DNA from: Clostridiales bacterium
GTDB taxonomy: Bacteria; Bacillota; Clostridia; Oscillospirales; Oscillospiraceae
Length of the DNA stretch: 44,693 bases
NCBI GenBank assembly: GCA_012719235.1
Contig: JAAYAR010000124.1
Location: forward strand, 1 to 44,693
Direction: 5' to 3'
Shown here: piece by piece, positions 1 through 9,459 of the stretch
Layout of the letters: each line of letters begins with the position of its first letter
Numbering within the stretch: the first letter of the stretch is position 1
Notes under the pieces: model-generated
The model's input: the letters and a program-made list of their open reading frames with translations, nothing else
What the model was told of the DNA's origin: nothing
Databases searched by the model: none
Translations under genes and position numbers: made by a program

Positions 1-12
1 GCAGGCGCGAAA

Positions 13-58
13 CGGAGGCGCGCGGCACAGCATTCACATGCTTTTCCGCGCGCCTCCG
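13..58 (-). terminator. Rho-independent terminator of gap
   Basis: A perfect 13-bp inverted repeat (13-25 with 46-58, arms CGGAGGCGCGCGG and its complement) lies 76 bases downstream of the gap stop codon. On the minus strand it is followed by TTTCG, a short U-run, so it fits a terminator for the minus-strand gap gene. The U-run is poor; a stabilising 3' hairpin is the alternative. Confidence 0.65.
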
Positions 59-133
59 GGCACACTTCGTATATTATCGGGCTCACACGTCGCGCTGCAG
101 CAAAACAGCGTCCGGAGCGCCCGGCGGGCCGGC

Positions 134-1183
<1,050 letters not shown>

Positions 1184-1190
1184 TCATATA

Positions 1191-1204
1191 GTTTGCAAGC
1201 AAAC
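1191..1204. promoter_or_regulatory. Palindromic operator candidate in gap 5' region
   Basis: GTTTGCAAGCAAAC is a perfect 14-base palindrome placed 4 bases downstream of the gap -10 hexamer, so it covers the likely transcription start. A repressor bound here would block initiation. No regulator gene lies next to it in the window, so the binding protein is unknown. Confidence 0.4.
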
Positions 1205-1207
1205 CAC

Positions 1208-1236
1208 ATTCTATATTCATGACCTTACGCTGTCAA
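1208..1236 (-). promoter_or_regulatory. Sigma-A promoter of gap
   Basis: On the minus strand TTGACA (1236-1231) and TAGAAT (1213-1208) are separated by exactly 17 bases. It lies 67 bases upstream of the gap start codon and in the right orientation. Confidence 0.75.
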
Positions 1237-1340
1237 GCAATCCCGCGGGGGAAAGGCGGGTCTTTTGACGATAATGTTTCCGAATTTATAAAGCATCAAT
1301 AAAAACTCGTGCGCGGCGCCCTTTTTCTGTCGTCCGGCAG

Positions 1341-1370
1341 TTCACAAATCCCGGCAAATCGTGGTATAAT
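1341..1370 (+). promoter_or_regulatory. Sigma-A promoter of GNAT gene
   Basis: TTCACA (1341-1346), an 18-base spacer and a perfect TATAAT (1365-1370), about 50 bases upstream of the acetyltransferase start codon. Confidence 0.65.
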
Positions 1371-1421
1371 TACCCTGTTTTGCGCGGTGGTTGTCATATT
1401 TCTCGTGAACGGAGGGTCTGT

Positions 1422-2321
1422 ATGCCGGTCAGGATGAGAAACTACACGTCCGAGCCGCTTTTTTCCGACGATTATAAAAAAGTGCGCGAGTTTCTTAGGG
1501 AACTGAATCGGACCCGTCTCGAATACCCCGGGTTCTCCTGGAGCAGATGGGAATGGATGACCACCCATTCCATGCTCGATCGCTCGGCGCTGAACAGGAT
1601 CGGTATCTGGGAAGATAACGGTCGGATCGTCGGTCTTGCAACATACGAAAGCTGTCCCGGCGACGCATATATATTCTCCGCCCCGGGCTACGAGTCACTG
1701 AAATATGAAATGCTGGAGTACTCCAGATTTGTTCTCGCAAACGAAAAAGGCCTGCGTGTGATCATCGACAACAACGACCGCGCTCTCCAGCAAACAGCCG
1801 CCAAAATGGGGTTCAGAGCCTCCACGGAACAGGAGAACACCGCTTTGATCGATATCCGCGACGATCTGGCATACAGTTTGCCCGACGGATACCGTATTAT
1901 CAGCATGGCCGACGGCTGGGACTACTACAGGTATAACGAGGTCATGTGGAGAGGGTTCAACCACAAAGGCCTCCCTCCGTGCACACCCGAGGACATCGGG
2001 GGTCGCAGGCAGATGCTGTCGAGCCCCATGATAAATCCCGAGATCGTTCTTGCCGTCGTGGCGCCGAACGGGAGATATGTATCCCATTGCGGTATGTGGT
2101 ACGCTCCCGGAGACAGCTACGCCTTTGTCGAGCCGGTCGCCACAGACCCCGACTACCGCTTGATGGGATTCGGCAGGGCGGTGGTGCTGGAGGCCGTAAA
2201 AAGATGCGGGCGCATGGGGGCCAGGATCGCGCTGGTCGGTTCCTCGCAGCAGTTCTACTACAGTATCGGATTCTACCCCATATATACGGGCACCTGGTGG
2301 GTCTCCCCGCGCTGCCGTTGA
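1422..2321 (+). CDS. GNAT family N-acetyltransferase (two-domain)
   Basis: Predicted acetyl-CoA-dependent N-acyltransferase; the substrate cannot be told from sequence. At 299 residues it is about twice the size of a single GNAT domain. The C-terminal half carries the acetyl-CoA pyrophosphate-binding region (VATDPDYRLMGFGRAVV, a version of the R-x-x-G-x-G/A loop) followed by the usual QFYYSIGFYP element, while the N-terminal half looks like a degenerate copy. The ATG at 1422 is chosen because GGAGGG lies 6 bases upstream; an in-frame start at 1380 has no ribosome site. It has its own promoter at 1341-1370 and stands alone between gap and the T-box gene. Confidence 0.85.
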   Translation: MPVRMRNYTSEPLFSDDYKKVREFLRELNRTRLEYPGFSWSRWEWMTTHSMLDRSALNRIGIWEDNGRIVGLATYESCPGDAYIFSAPGYESLKYEMLEYSRFVLANEKGLRVIIDNNDRALQQTAAKMGFRASTEQENTALIDIRDDLAYSLPDGYRIISMADGWDYYRYNEVMWRGFNHKGLPPCTPEDIGGRRQMLSSPMINPEIVLAVVAPNGRYVSHCGMWYAPGDSYAFVEPVATDPDYRLMGFGRAVVLEAVKRCGRMGARIALVGSSQQFYYSIGFYPIYTGTWWVSPRCR

Positions 2322-2457
2322 CAGGCTTACGAAACTTTACACCTGCGCACTCCCCGGGACCTGACCGCATAAAATGTTTCAGCGGGCCGTATCGAAAGTT
2401 CCGGACCCGGCTCCGTGACCTTGTGAATATTTTTTACTTAAAATGCGAAAAATACAG

Positions 2458-2486
2458 TTGACAACATGAGTATACGATGCTATGAT
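2458..2486 (+). promoter_or_regulatory. Sigma-A promoter of the T-box/trpB2 unit
   Basis: TTGACA (2458-2463), 17-base spacer, TATGAT (2481-2486), directly upstream of the T-box leader. The predicted start near 2493 gives a leader of about 315 bases before the trpB2 start codon. Confidence 0.8.
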
Positions 2487-2494
2487 AACCAATC

Positions 2495-2790
2495 ATAAAT
2501 CGTAAAAACCGTTGAAGAAGTGTGAGTAAGCTATCTCAACTCCTTTTCAGAGAGCCGCGGACGGTGCGATCGCGGCATGGAGCGACAGCCGAATGGGCTT
2601 CTGAGGGCAAGCCGAAAGTTCCGTGCAAGTAGGCGCGCCGGAGAAAGGCACTCCGTTACGAATGGCCGGTATGTGTTTGCATACGTAAAGTGGGCGCATA
2701 TGCGCCAAGCCGGGTGGCACCGCAGGAGACTCCCCTCCTGTCCCAGCAGTCAACAAACTGCGGGACAGGAGGTTTTTGTTGTCCCGCGAC
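2495..2790 (+). promoter_or_regulatory. T-box leader, tRNA-Trp specific
   Basis: Cis-acting RNA that reads tRNA charging. Stem I features are visible: the AGAGAG bulge followed by a distal stem and the GGTGCGA loop (about 2550-2570), then the specifier loop GAA-TGG-GC, with the UGG codon at 2594-2596 that pairs with the CCA anticodon of tRNA-Trp. The conserved T-box GGGTGGCACCGC is at 2712-2723 and is followed by a strong terminator. Family knowledge: uncharged tRNA pairs with the specifier and with the antiterminator bulge and permits read-through. The gene downstream is a tryptophan synthase beta homologue, so Trp starvation should switch it on. Exact 5' and 3' limits are approximate. Confidence 0.93.
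2735..2780 (+). terminator. T-box regulated terminator
   Basis: The left arm 2735-2750 pairs with 2757-2771: CTCCTGTCCC with GGGACAGGAG, then GCAGT with ACTGC around a single bulged A, loop CAACAA. It is followed by GTTTTTGTT. It lies 30 bases upstream of the trpB2 start and is the OFF structure of the T-box. Confidence 0.9.
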
Positions 2791-2809
2791 AACGGAAAGG
2801 AAGATCAAA

Positions 2810-4186
2810 ATGTCAAAAAAGGATATCCCCTACAAGATCTATCTGTCTGAATCCGAGCTGCCGACACAATGGTACAACATCCGCGCCGATATGAAAAACA
2901 AACCCGCTCCGCTGCTCAACCCGGGGACGCTCGAGCCGATGACGCTTGAGGAACTGTCTGTCGTGTTCTGCACGGAACTTGCAAAGCAGGAGCTCGACGA
3001 CACCACCCCCTATATCGACATCCCCGAAGAGCTGATGGACTTTTACAGGATGTACCGCCCGTCCCCCCTCATCAGGGCGTACTGCCTTGAAGAGAAGCTG
3101 GGCACTCCCGCGCACATCTACTACAAGTTTGAAGGGAACAACACGAGCGGCAGCCACAAACTCAACTCAGCCATTGCCCAGGCATACTATGCAAAAAAGC
3201 AGGGGCTTAAAGGAGTCACGACCGAGACGGGCGCCGGGCAGTGGGGTACGGCGCTCTCCATGGCATGCTCCTATCTGGGAATCGACTGCAAGGTCTTTAT
3301 GGTCAAAGTGTCCTACGAACAAAAACCGTTCCGCCGCGAGGTCATGCGCACGTTCGGCGCGTCGGCTACCCCCTCCCCCTCGCCCGATACGAACGTCGGC
3401 CGCGAGATCCTCGAAAAATTCCCCGGCACAACGGGCTCGCTGGGCTGCGCCATCTCCGAGGCTGTCGAGGCGGCAGTAAGTACTGAGGGCTACCGCTACG
3501 TGCTCGGCAGCGTGCTGTCGCAGGTCCTGCTCCACCAGTCCATCGTGGGCCTTGAGACAAAGGCCGCCCTCGACAAGTACGGTGTGAAGCCTGATATCAT
3601 CATCGGCTGTGCCGGCGGCGGATCAAACCTCGGCGGCCTCATCGCCCCGTTTATGGGCGAAAAACTGCGCGGCGAGGCCGACTACGAGATCATAGCCGTA
3701 GAGCCCGCCTCCTGCCCGAGCTTCACCCGGGGCGTTTACGCGTACGATTTCTGCGACACCGGTAAAGTCTGCCCGCTGGCCAAAATGTACACTCTCGGCA
3801 GCGGTTTCATTCCGGCGCCCAACCATGCGGGGGGCCTGCGCTACCACGGCATGAGCTCTGCGCTCTCGCAGCTCTACCACGACGGCTATATGAGCGCGCG
3901 CGCCGTCAGCCAGACCTCGGTTTTCGAGGCCGGCGAACAGTTCTGCCGCGTCGAGGGCATCCTGCCCGCGCCCGAATCGAACCACGCCATTAAAGTGGCG
4001 ATAGACGAAGCCCTGAAGTGCAAAGAGACGGGCGAGGAAAAGACCATAGTATTCGGCCTGACGGGGACCGGCTACTTCGACATGACCGCGTACGAGAAGT
4101 TCAACACGGGGATGATGACAGACAGCGCCCCCACAGACGAGGAGCTGGCAAGAGCGTTTGCCGATCTGCCCGTCGTGAACAAATAA
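2810..4186 (+). CDS. trpB: Tryptophan synthase beta chain-like, TrpB2 type
   Basis: PLP enzyme of the TrpB2 (COG1350) subgroup, expected to join indole and serine to make tryptophan, or possibly to act on O-phosphoserine. The 458 residues match TrpB2 rather than the roughly 400-residue TrpB1. Seen: the PLP lysine in NNTSGSHKLNSA (Lys117), the ETGAGQWG loop, and the glycine-rich phosphate cup GCAGGGSNLGG. The ATG at 2810 is taken because AAAGGAAG precedes it and translation must start after the T-box terminator; an in-frame ATG at 2690 lies inside the leader and is rejected. There is no trpA or any other trp gene nearby, so it is an orphan. Control by a Trp T-box supports a role in Trp synthesis or indole salvage. 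Confidence 0.93.
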   Translation: MSKKDIPYKIYLSESELPTQWYNIRADMKNKPAPLLNPGTLEPMTLEELSVVFCTELAKQELDDTTPYIDIPEELMDFYRMYRPSPLIRAYCLEEKLGTPAHIYYKFEGNNTSGSHKLNSAIAQAYYAKKQGLKGVTTETGAGQWGTALSMACSYLGIDCKVFMVKVSYEQKPFRREVMRTFGASATPSPSPDTNVGREILEKFPGTTGSLGCAISEAVEAAVSTEGYRYVLGSVLSQVLLHQSIVGLETKAALDKYGVKPDIIIGCAGGGSNLGGLIAPFMGEKLRGEADYEIIAVEPASCPSFTRGVYAYDFCDTGKVCPLAKMYTLGSGFIPAPNHAGGLRYHGMSSALSQLYHDGYMSARAVSQTSVFEAGEQFCRVEGILPAPESNHAIKVAIDEALKCKETGEEKTIVFGLTGTGYFDMTAYEKFNTGMMTDSAPTDEELARAFADLPVVNK

Positions 4187-4218
4187 GGTCAGCACACCAG
4201 CCTGAACGAATGATAAAA

Positions 4219-4254
4219 CCGCCGCATCCGCCCGCGCAGGGGCAGGTGCGGCGG
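4219..4254. terminator. Terminator between convergent trpB2 and aroQ
   Basis: CCGCCGCA (4219-4226) pairs with TGCGGCGG (4247-4254). Read on the minus strand the hairpin is followed by TTTTATC, so it best serves the aro operon. Read on the plus strand it is followed by only CTTTGC, a weak tail for trpB2. Confidence 0.65.
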
Positions 4255-4281
4255 CTTTGCTCTGCGCTCCCGGGCCGGGGC

Positions 4282-4722
4282 TCAGCTCCGGCTCCCAATG
4301 TGTTCAAGAAGGATATCAACCGCCTCCAGGTAGCCCTGAAAATGCTTCCCGGTGATCGTCGCTATACACGCGGGCGACGTGTAGGACACGCGGCGGAACG
4401 GTTCCCTCGAGAACACGTCGGAAAGATGCACCTCGACCGCGGGGATCCCCACCGCCTTCAGTGCGTCCGGTATCGCTATGCTCGTATGGGTGTAAGCGGC
4501 GGGGTTTATTATTATCCCGTCGAAGCTGCCGAAGGCCTCCTGTATCCTGTCTATTATTGCCCCTTCATGGTTGGATTGGAAAAATTCGACCCGCACTCCC
4601 CTTGCGGTACAGCAGGCCCTGAGCTCGGCCTCAAGGTCTTCTAAGCTCCTGTTTCCGTAAATACCGGGTTCGCGAACGCCCAGCATGTTGAGATTAGGCC
4701 CGTTTATCACAAGCAGCTTCAT
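4282..4722 (-). CDS. aroQ: Type II 3-dehydroquinate dehydratase
   Basis: Third step of the shikimate pathway: dehydration of 3-dehydroquinate to 3-dehydroshikimate. The 146 residues are standard for the small dodecameric type II enzyme. Seen: GPNLNMLGVREPGIYG at the N-terminus with the catalytic Tyr, the NPAAYTHTSIAI active-site stretch, and EVHLSDVFSREPFRR with the catalytic His. The ATG at 4722 overlaps the stop of aroE/aroK (ATGA). An apparent N-terminal extension in the same frame is a shadow of the upstream gene. It is the last gene of the operon, ending before the hairpin at 4219-4254. Confidence 0.97.
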   Translation of the reverse strand: MKLLVINGPNLNMLGVREPGIYGNRSLEDLEAELRACCTARGVRVEFFQSNHEGAIIDRIQEAFGSFDGIIINPAAYTHTSIAIPDALKAVGIPAVEVHLSDVFSREPFRRVSYTSPACIATITGKHFQGYLEAVDILLEHIGSRS

Positions 4723-5939
4723 AGCCCGAACGCCTCCTTTATGTTCTGCGCCGTCTTCAGCGGGTCGTCGTTTCTGAATGTCCTGTCGCTCCACGAGCGG
4801 TACAGATGCTCCCGGCGGGCGTAAAGGCCCGATACACCTTCCGTCAGTGAGAGCGGCCTTCCCTCTGTGTCTAGCTCCGACAAGTCGCGCTCCAGGAATA
4901 CGCACACCCCGTTCTGGCGTATGAGCCGCCTGTTTTCGGGAGTTTCGACAATGCCTCCGCCTGTCGCGATTATGATGCCGCTTTTTTTCGAGACGCCGCT
5001 CAGCGCCTGCGTTTCCAGAGCGCGAAAATGACGCTCGCCGTATTTCGCGAATATGTCCGGTATACTCATGCCGGCCATCGCCTCTACGATGGTGTCCGTG
5101 TCCTCGACAGGCCGGCCTGTCAGGCGCGAGAGTTGGTGCGCCACGGTCGATTTGCCGCAGCCCGGCATGCCGATGAGCGATACGTTCCGTGTCGCAGCAC
5201 CTATCCCGGCGCATATGGAGCCGACAAGGCCGCCATCGAGCTTTTTACCCAGAAAGAGTTCCCCCGCTCTCACGGCCTGGGCAACCAGCATAGAAAGTCC
5301 GTTCCGGGTCCTGACGCCCATATCCTCGGCGCAAAGGAGCAGGGCGGTCCGCGCCGGGTTATATATAACGTCCAAAACCAGTTCGCACCGGGGAAAGTTT
5401 TTCAGGTCGACCGGGGTTTCGCCGTTATTCGGGTACATGCCTACCGGCGTGGCGTTTATTATGATCTGTGCTCCCGCGTGCTTTTGCAGGCTGCCGTAAT
5501 TGTTCTCACCGGACCTTGATATCACTGTGTACGGAACGCCCGCGTCGCGAAGTACGGCGCACACCGCGGCCGACGCGCCGCCGCTCCCGAGCACGAGCGC
5601 CTTTTTCCCTCTCATGGCTTCCGCGTCCGGGCCGAGCATGTATAAAAAGCCGTCGTAGTCCGTGTTCTCGCCCAGCCACCCGCCGCCGGGAAGCCTGATC
5701 ATCGTATTCACGCTCCCGGCCTCCGCGGCCCGCGGCGACAGTTCCCTGCAGAGCGGTATGACGTCCTTCTTGTACGGGATCGTCACGTTCAGGCCGTCAA
5801 GCTCCGTTTTGTTTAAGAAGACCTCAAGGTCCTCCCTCTCCACCTCATAGAGCCCGTACTCATATCCGCCGATCATGCGGTGTATCCCGGGCGAAAAGCT
5901 GTGCGAGAGCGATCGCCCGATCAGGCCGCACCGCAGCAT
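4719..5939 (-). CDS. aroE/aroK: Shikimate dehydrogenase-shikimate kinase fusion
   Basis: One 406-residue polypeptide for two consecutive steps: reduction of 3-dehydroshikimate and phosphorylation of shikimate. Residues 1 to about 250 are AroE: SLSHSFSP binding loop, the catalytic Lys in NVTIPYKKD, the Asp in ENTDYDG, and the cofactor loop VLGSGGASAAV. Residues from about 252 to 406 are AroK: Walker A GMPGCGKST, the EDTDTIVEAMAG shikimate-binding region, GGGIVETPENR, and a C-terminal lid and adenine region. The two domains are joined by a short linker with no stop or frameshift. The start is 1 base after the pheA stop and the stop overlaps aroQ. Fusing AroE and AroK is unusual; most bacteria keep them separate. 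Confidence 0.95.
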   Translation of the reverse strand: MLRCGLIGRSLSHSFSPGIHRMIGGYEYGLYEVEREDLEVFLNKTELDGLNVTIPYKKDVIPLCRELSPRAAEAGSVNTMIRLPGGGWLGENTDYDGFLYMLGPDAEAMRGKKALVLGSGGASAAVCAVLRDAGVPYTVISRSGENNYGSLQKHAGAQIIINATPVGMYPNNGETPVDLKNFPRCELVLDVIYNPARTALLLCAEDMGVRTRNGLSMLVAQAVRAGELFLGKKLDGGLVGSICAGIGAATRNVSLIGMPGCGKSTVAHQLSRLTGRPVEDTDTIVEAMAGMSIPDIFAKYGERHFRALETQALSGVSKKSGIIIATGGGIVETPENRRLIRQNGVCVFLERDLSELDTEGRPLSLTEGVSGLYARREHLYRSWSDRTFRNDDPLKTAQNIKEAFGL

Positions 5940-5940
5940 C

Positions 5941-7083
5941 TCACACCACCTCTGTATAGCTGCCGAGGTACTTCAGGCTCGTGACGGCGCCCTCGAGGTC
6001 GTCGAAGACCCTTAAAAACTCGTCTGAATACACGGAGACCTCAAGGTCGAAATAGAACATGAACTCAAAATCACTGTTGACCAGGGGGCGGCTTTCGAGC
6101 TTGAGAAGATTGATACCCAGCGCGTTGAATCTCGAGAGCGCCCTGTACAGGGAGCCCCGCCTGTTTGGAAGCACCACCATGAGGCTCGTTCTGTTCGCTC
6201 CCGGGTAGATCTCGAGCTTTTTTGAAATACATATGAACCTCGTATAGTTGTTCGCTTTGTCCTGCACGCAGCTGTCAAGGCACTCTAGCCCGTACAGCCC
6301 GGCGCAGCCCGGCGACGACAGGGCCGCTATGTCGCAGCGCTCCGATTCGCTGACCATCCTTGCGGCCTCGGCGGTATTCGCGCAGGGCGTGACCTTCACG
6401 TGTTTCAGATTCTCCAGAAATCCCTGGCACTGGGCAATGGCCTGTTCATGGGAGAAGATCTCCTTTATATCGCCGGGTCTCACCCCCTTTTTGGCAAGAA
6501 GGCAGTGGTCGACCTTGACCCGGCAGCTGCGTATTATGAAACACTCATGCTCCATCATCAGGTCGTATATGCGGTTGACCGACCCCGCCGTGCTGTTCTC
6601 CAGCGGCAGGATGCCGTATTGGCAGAGCCCCTGCTCGACGGCCGAGAAGACGCTGTCGAACGTTCTGAAATACATAATGCTGCCCGACGGGAACATCCTT
6701 TCGCACGCCAGCTGCGAGTAAGCCCCCTCGATGCCCTGGCACGCGACAACGGGCCTTACGGGGAACTGTTTCTGCGTGTTTTCAAGCGCTCCTTTTATAC
6801 GGCTCCTGATCGCCGATTCCCCCGCCAGCATCCGATGCTGGGCAGAGCGGCTGAGGTCAAATATCACGCCGAAGAGCACGTCAGTCACGGGCGCCAGGTC
6901 CTCTCCGGCCTCCGCGGCTATACGCGCGAGTTTTTCGCGTTCGCGCTGCGGGTCATACACGGGCTTGCCGCTCGCCGCTTTATATTTTGCGACCTCCCTG
7001 ACGACCTCCATCCTGTCCGATATAAGACGGACTATCCCCGAGTCTATCTCGTCGATCCTGTCACGCAGTTCATTAAGATCCAT
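5941..7083 (-). CDS. pheA: Bifunctional chorismate mutase/prephenate dehydratase
   Basis: P-protein that makes prephenate and then phenylpyruvate for phenylalanine. The order in the 380 residues is: an AroQ-class chorismate mutase helix bundle (about 1-90, LRDRIDEIDSGIVRLISDRM), a prephenate dehydratase domain (about 108-285, with ENSTAGSV and the catalytic NYTRF motif), and a C-terminal ACT domain (about 300-380). The ACT domain keeps the ESRP motif that binds Phe, so feedback inhibition by Phe is expected. A ribosome site GAGGAAT precedes the ATG at 7083. It sits between aroC and aroE/aroK in the attenuated operon. Confidence 0.96.
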   Translation of the reverse strand: MDLNELRDRIDEIDSGIVRLISDRMEVVREVAKYKAASGKPVYDPQREREKLARIAAEAGEDLAPVTDVLFGVIFDLSRSAQHRMLAGESAIRSRIKGALENTQKQFPVRPVVACQGIEGAYSQLACERMFPSGSIMYFRTFDSVFSAVEQGLCQYGILPLENSTAGSVNRIYDLMMEHECFIIRSCRVKVDHCLLAKKGVRPGDIKEIFSHEQAIAQCQGFLENLKHVKVTPCANTAEAARMVSESERCDIAALSSPGCAGLYGLECLDSCVQDKANNYTRFICISKKLEIYPGANRTSLMVVLPNRRGSLYRALSRFNALGINLLKLESRPLVNSDFEFMFYFDLEVSVYSDEFLRVFDDLEGAVTSLKYLGSYTEVV

Positions 7084-7097
7084 CGCTCATTCCTCTT

Positions 7098-8186
7098 TCA
7101 TTTATGATTAGGCGCAGGCCACGCGTCGAGCACCGCGAGCGCGGCCGCCGCCTCGATGCAGGGCACGGCGCGCGGCACTATGCACGGGTCGTGCCTGCCT
7201 TTGACTGTCAGTTCTCTCTCCTTTTTCATGCTCAGGCTGACTGTTTTCTGCGCAGCCCGGATGGAGGGCGTCGGCTTTACAGCGGCACGGAATATGAGCG
7301 GCATACCTGTAGTTATGCCACCAAGGATACCGCCGTGGTTGTTCGTCGATGTCACGACGCGGCCGCCGTCATAGGCGAACGGGTCGTTGTTCTCGCTGCC
7401 GCGAAGGCCCGCGCTTTCAAACCCGTTTCCGAACTCGATGCCTTTGACAGCCGGGATGGCGAACACAATCGACGCTATCCTGTTTTCCATTCCGTCGAAC
7501 ATGGGGTCGCCCAGGCCCGCGGGCAGGCCCGCCACCGCGCACTCTATCACGCCCCCCACGGAGTCTCCCTCAGCCCTTGCGCGCTCTATGCGTTCGGCCA
7601 TGGCTGCCCCGGCCGCGGTGTCGATGACCGGCAGCGGGTTTTGACGCACTCTTTCAAAATCGGGAGCTCCCGCCTTCACTGGGTCGAACCTCCCGTCCGC
7701 GACGTCCGCAATGCTCTGAATATGCGCCCCTACCGACACGCCCCGGTCCTCGAGTATCTGCAGACAGACGCCGCCCGCCGCGCACAGCGGTGCTGTCAGC
7801 CTGCCCGAGAAATGGCCGCCTCCCGAGCTGTCCTGAAACCCGCCGTACTTCACCGCGGCCGTATAATCGGCGTGCCCCGGCCTGGGGGCGTCCGCAAACT
7901 CCGAGTAGTCTCCCGGCCGCGCGTCCCTGTTTCTGATGATCATGCACAGGGGGGCGCCGCACAGAGCGCCCTGCGAGATGCCGGAGACGAACTCGATCTC
8001 GTCGTCCTCCCTCCTGGGCGTGGCAAGGCCGCTTCTTCCGGGTGCGCGGCGGCGCATAAAGCTTCGGAGCTTTTCGATATCGATGCGAAATCCTGCCGGA
8101 AGACCGTCGACCACCGCTCCGATCGCCTCCGAGTGGGACTGCCCGAATACGGACAGGCGAATATTGACCCCCCAGAACGAACTCAT
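7098..8186 (-). CDS. aroC: Chorismate synthase
   Basis: Last common step: FMN-dependent anti-elimination of phosphate from EPSP to give chorismate. 362 residues, normal length. Diagnostic stretches are present: GQSHSEAIGAVVDGLPAG near the N-terminus, RPGHADYTAAVKYG, SSGGGHFSGR, and GRHDPCIVPRAVP near the C-terminus. The ribosome site AAGGAGG lies inside the last codons of aroA, so the two are translationally linked (1-base gap). Confidence 0.98.
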   Translation of the reverse strand: MSSFWGVNIRLSVFGQSHSEAIGAVVDGLPAGFRIDIEKLRSFMRRRAPGRSGLATPRREDDEIEFVSGISQGALCGAPLCMIIRNRDARPGDYSEFADAPRPGHADYTAAVKYGGFQDSSGGGHFSGRLTAPLCAAGGVCLQILEDRGVSVGAHIQSIADVADGRFDPVKAGAPDFERVRQNPLPVIDTAAGAAMAERIERARAEGDSVGGVIECAVAGLPAGLGDPMFDGMENRIASIVFAIPAVKGIEFGNGFESAGLRGSENNDPFAYDGGRVVTSTNNHGGILGGITTGMPLIFRAAVKPTPSIRAAQKTVSLSMKKERELTVKGRHDPCIVPRAVPCIEAAAALAVLDAWPAPNHK

Positions 8187-8187
8187 T

Positions 8188-9459
8188 TTAATAGTCCTCC
8201 TTCGTGAATTGACCGCCGAGCGAGGCGAGATCTTCGAAAAAACCGGGATAGGATTTGTTTACGGCGCCGGCGTTCGTAATCTTGACGCTGCCTTTGCATA
8301 TGACGGAGGCAACAGCAGCCATCATCGCGATGCGGTGGTCTCCGCAGGAGTCCGCCGTGCCGCCCGCGAGAGCGCCTCTCCCGCGGATAATTATGTTGTC
8401 CGCCCCCTCACTGGCTTCGCCGCCGAGCGAGCGCAGCACGGCACACACTGCGCTTATCCTGTCGCTCTCTTTGTGGCGAAGCCGCCCCGCATTCGTTATG
8501 ACAGTCTCTCCGCGCGCCGCAGCGGCCGCGACCGCTATAGCGGGAACAAGGTCGGGTATGTCCCCGGCGTCGACCGCGATGCCTCGCAGCTCGCCGGGCC
8601 GCACCGTCACCGCTCCGTTTGAGACCTCGACTCCGGCTCCGAAGCGGGCGAGTACATCGCATATGCGGCTGTCACCCTGGTTCGTGCGCGTATCAAGCCC
8701 CGTTACGGTGATCTCACCCGCCCCCGCGGCGGCGGCGCACAGCCAGAATGAGGCGTTCGACCAGTCCCCCTCGGGCAGCAGCATCTCGGGCGCAGCGTAG
8801 CTCTGACCTCCGGGTATCGCGTACCCCCCGGGCACGGGAATGACTTTAACTTTAAAACTTTCGAGTACATCGAGAGTCATGCGTATATACCCTTTGGACT
8901 GCGCCTCGCCGACAATGACGATCTCGCTGCTCTGCCCGAGCAGCGGCAGCGCGATGAGGAGCCCGCTTATATACTGCGACGATACGCCCCCCGGGATCTC
9001 GTATATGCCGCCGGTGACCGGTCCGGAGACCGCGGGGCTTCGGGTCCCGGCCCCTTCGAAAACTGCCCCGTGCATTCTGAGCGCCGACCGAAGCTCCTCC
9101 ATCGGCCTTTCAGACAGCCTCCCCGCCAGCGCGAACCTCGCCCTGAGGCCGAGGGCGCAAACGAGCGGCACGAGGAACCGGTACGTGGAACCGCTCTCCC
9201 CGCAGTCGAGCGCCGCTCGCTCCGGGCTGCGAAAGGCCGAGGGCAGAATATGAAACCCCTCGGGCGATCGCCCGATATTGGCCCCGAGAGCGTTAAGGCA
9301 CCTCGCCGTCGCTTCGATATCCTCCGATACCGTCCTGCACGGCACAAATACCTCGGCGCTCCCGAGCGCCCAGCATATGAGCAGCCGGTGCAGATGCGAT
9401 TTTGAAGGTATAGCCGCGATCTTTCCGCAGAGCGGGCCCGGTTCGATCAAAACGTTCAT
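8188..9459 (-). CDS. aroA: 3-phosphoshikimate 1-carboxyvinyltransferase (EPSP synthase)
   Basis: Transfers enolpyruvyl from PEP to shikimate 3-phosphate. 423 residues with the two-lobe inside-out barrel typical of the family. Seen: IPSKSHLHR near residue 17 (shikimate phosphate-binding SKS), CGESGSTYRFLVPL in place of the class I GNAGTAMRPL loop, and the conserved RLRHKESDR near the C-terminus. The GESGS-type loop differs from the classic enterobacterial loop. The start overlaps the aroB stop by 4 bases. Confidence 0.97.
   Translation of the reverse strand: MNVLIEPGPLCGKIAAIPSKSHLHRLLICWALGSAEVFVPCRTVSEDIEATARCLNALGANIGRSPEGFHILPSAFRSPERAALDCGESGSTYRFLVPLVCALGLRARFALAGRLSERPMEELRSALRMHGAVFEGAGTRSPAVSGPVTGGIYEIPGGVSSQYISGLLIALPLLGQSSEIVIVGEAQSKGYIRMTLDVLESFKVKVIPVPGGYAIPGGQSYAAPEMLLPEGDWSNASFWLCAAAAGAGEITVTGLDTRTNQGDSRICDVLARFGAGVEVSNGAVTVRPGELRGIAVDAGDIPDLVPAIAVAAAAARGETVITNAGRLRHKESDRISAVCAVLRSLGGEASEGADNIIIRGRGALAGGTADSCGDHRIAMMAAVASVICKGSVKITNAGAVNKSYPGFFEDLASLGGQFTKEDY

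Noticed and set aside
1296..1568. 90-codon minus-strand ORF across the GNAT start
   Set aside because: Overlaps a good promoter and the acetyltransferase coding region on the other strand; no motif.
2690..2809. Upstream in-frame start for trpB2
   Set aside because: Lies within the T-box leader and terminator; translation from there would read the RNA device. The ATG at 2810 has a ribosome site.
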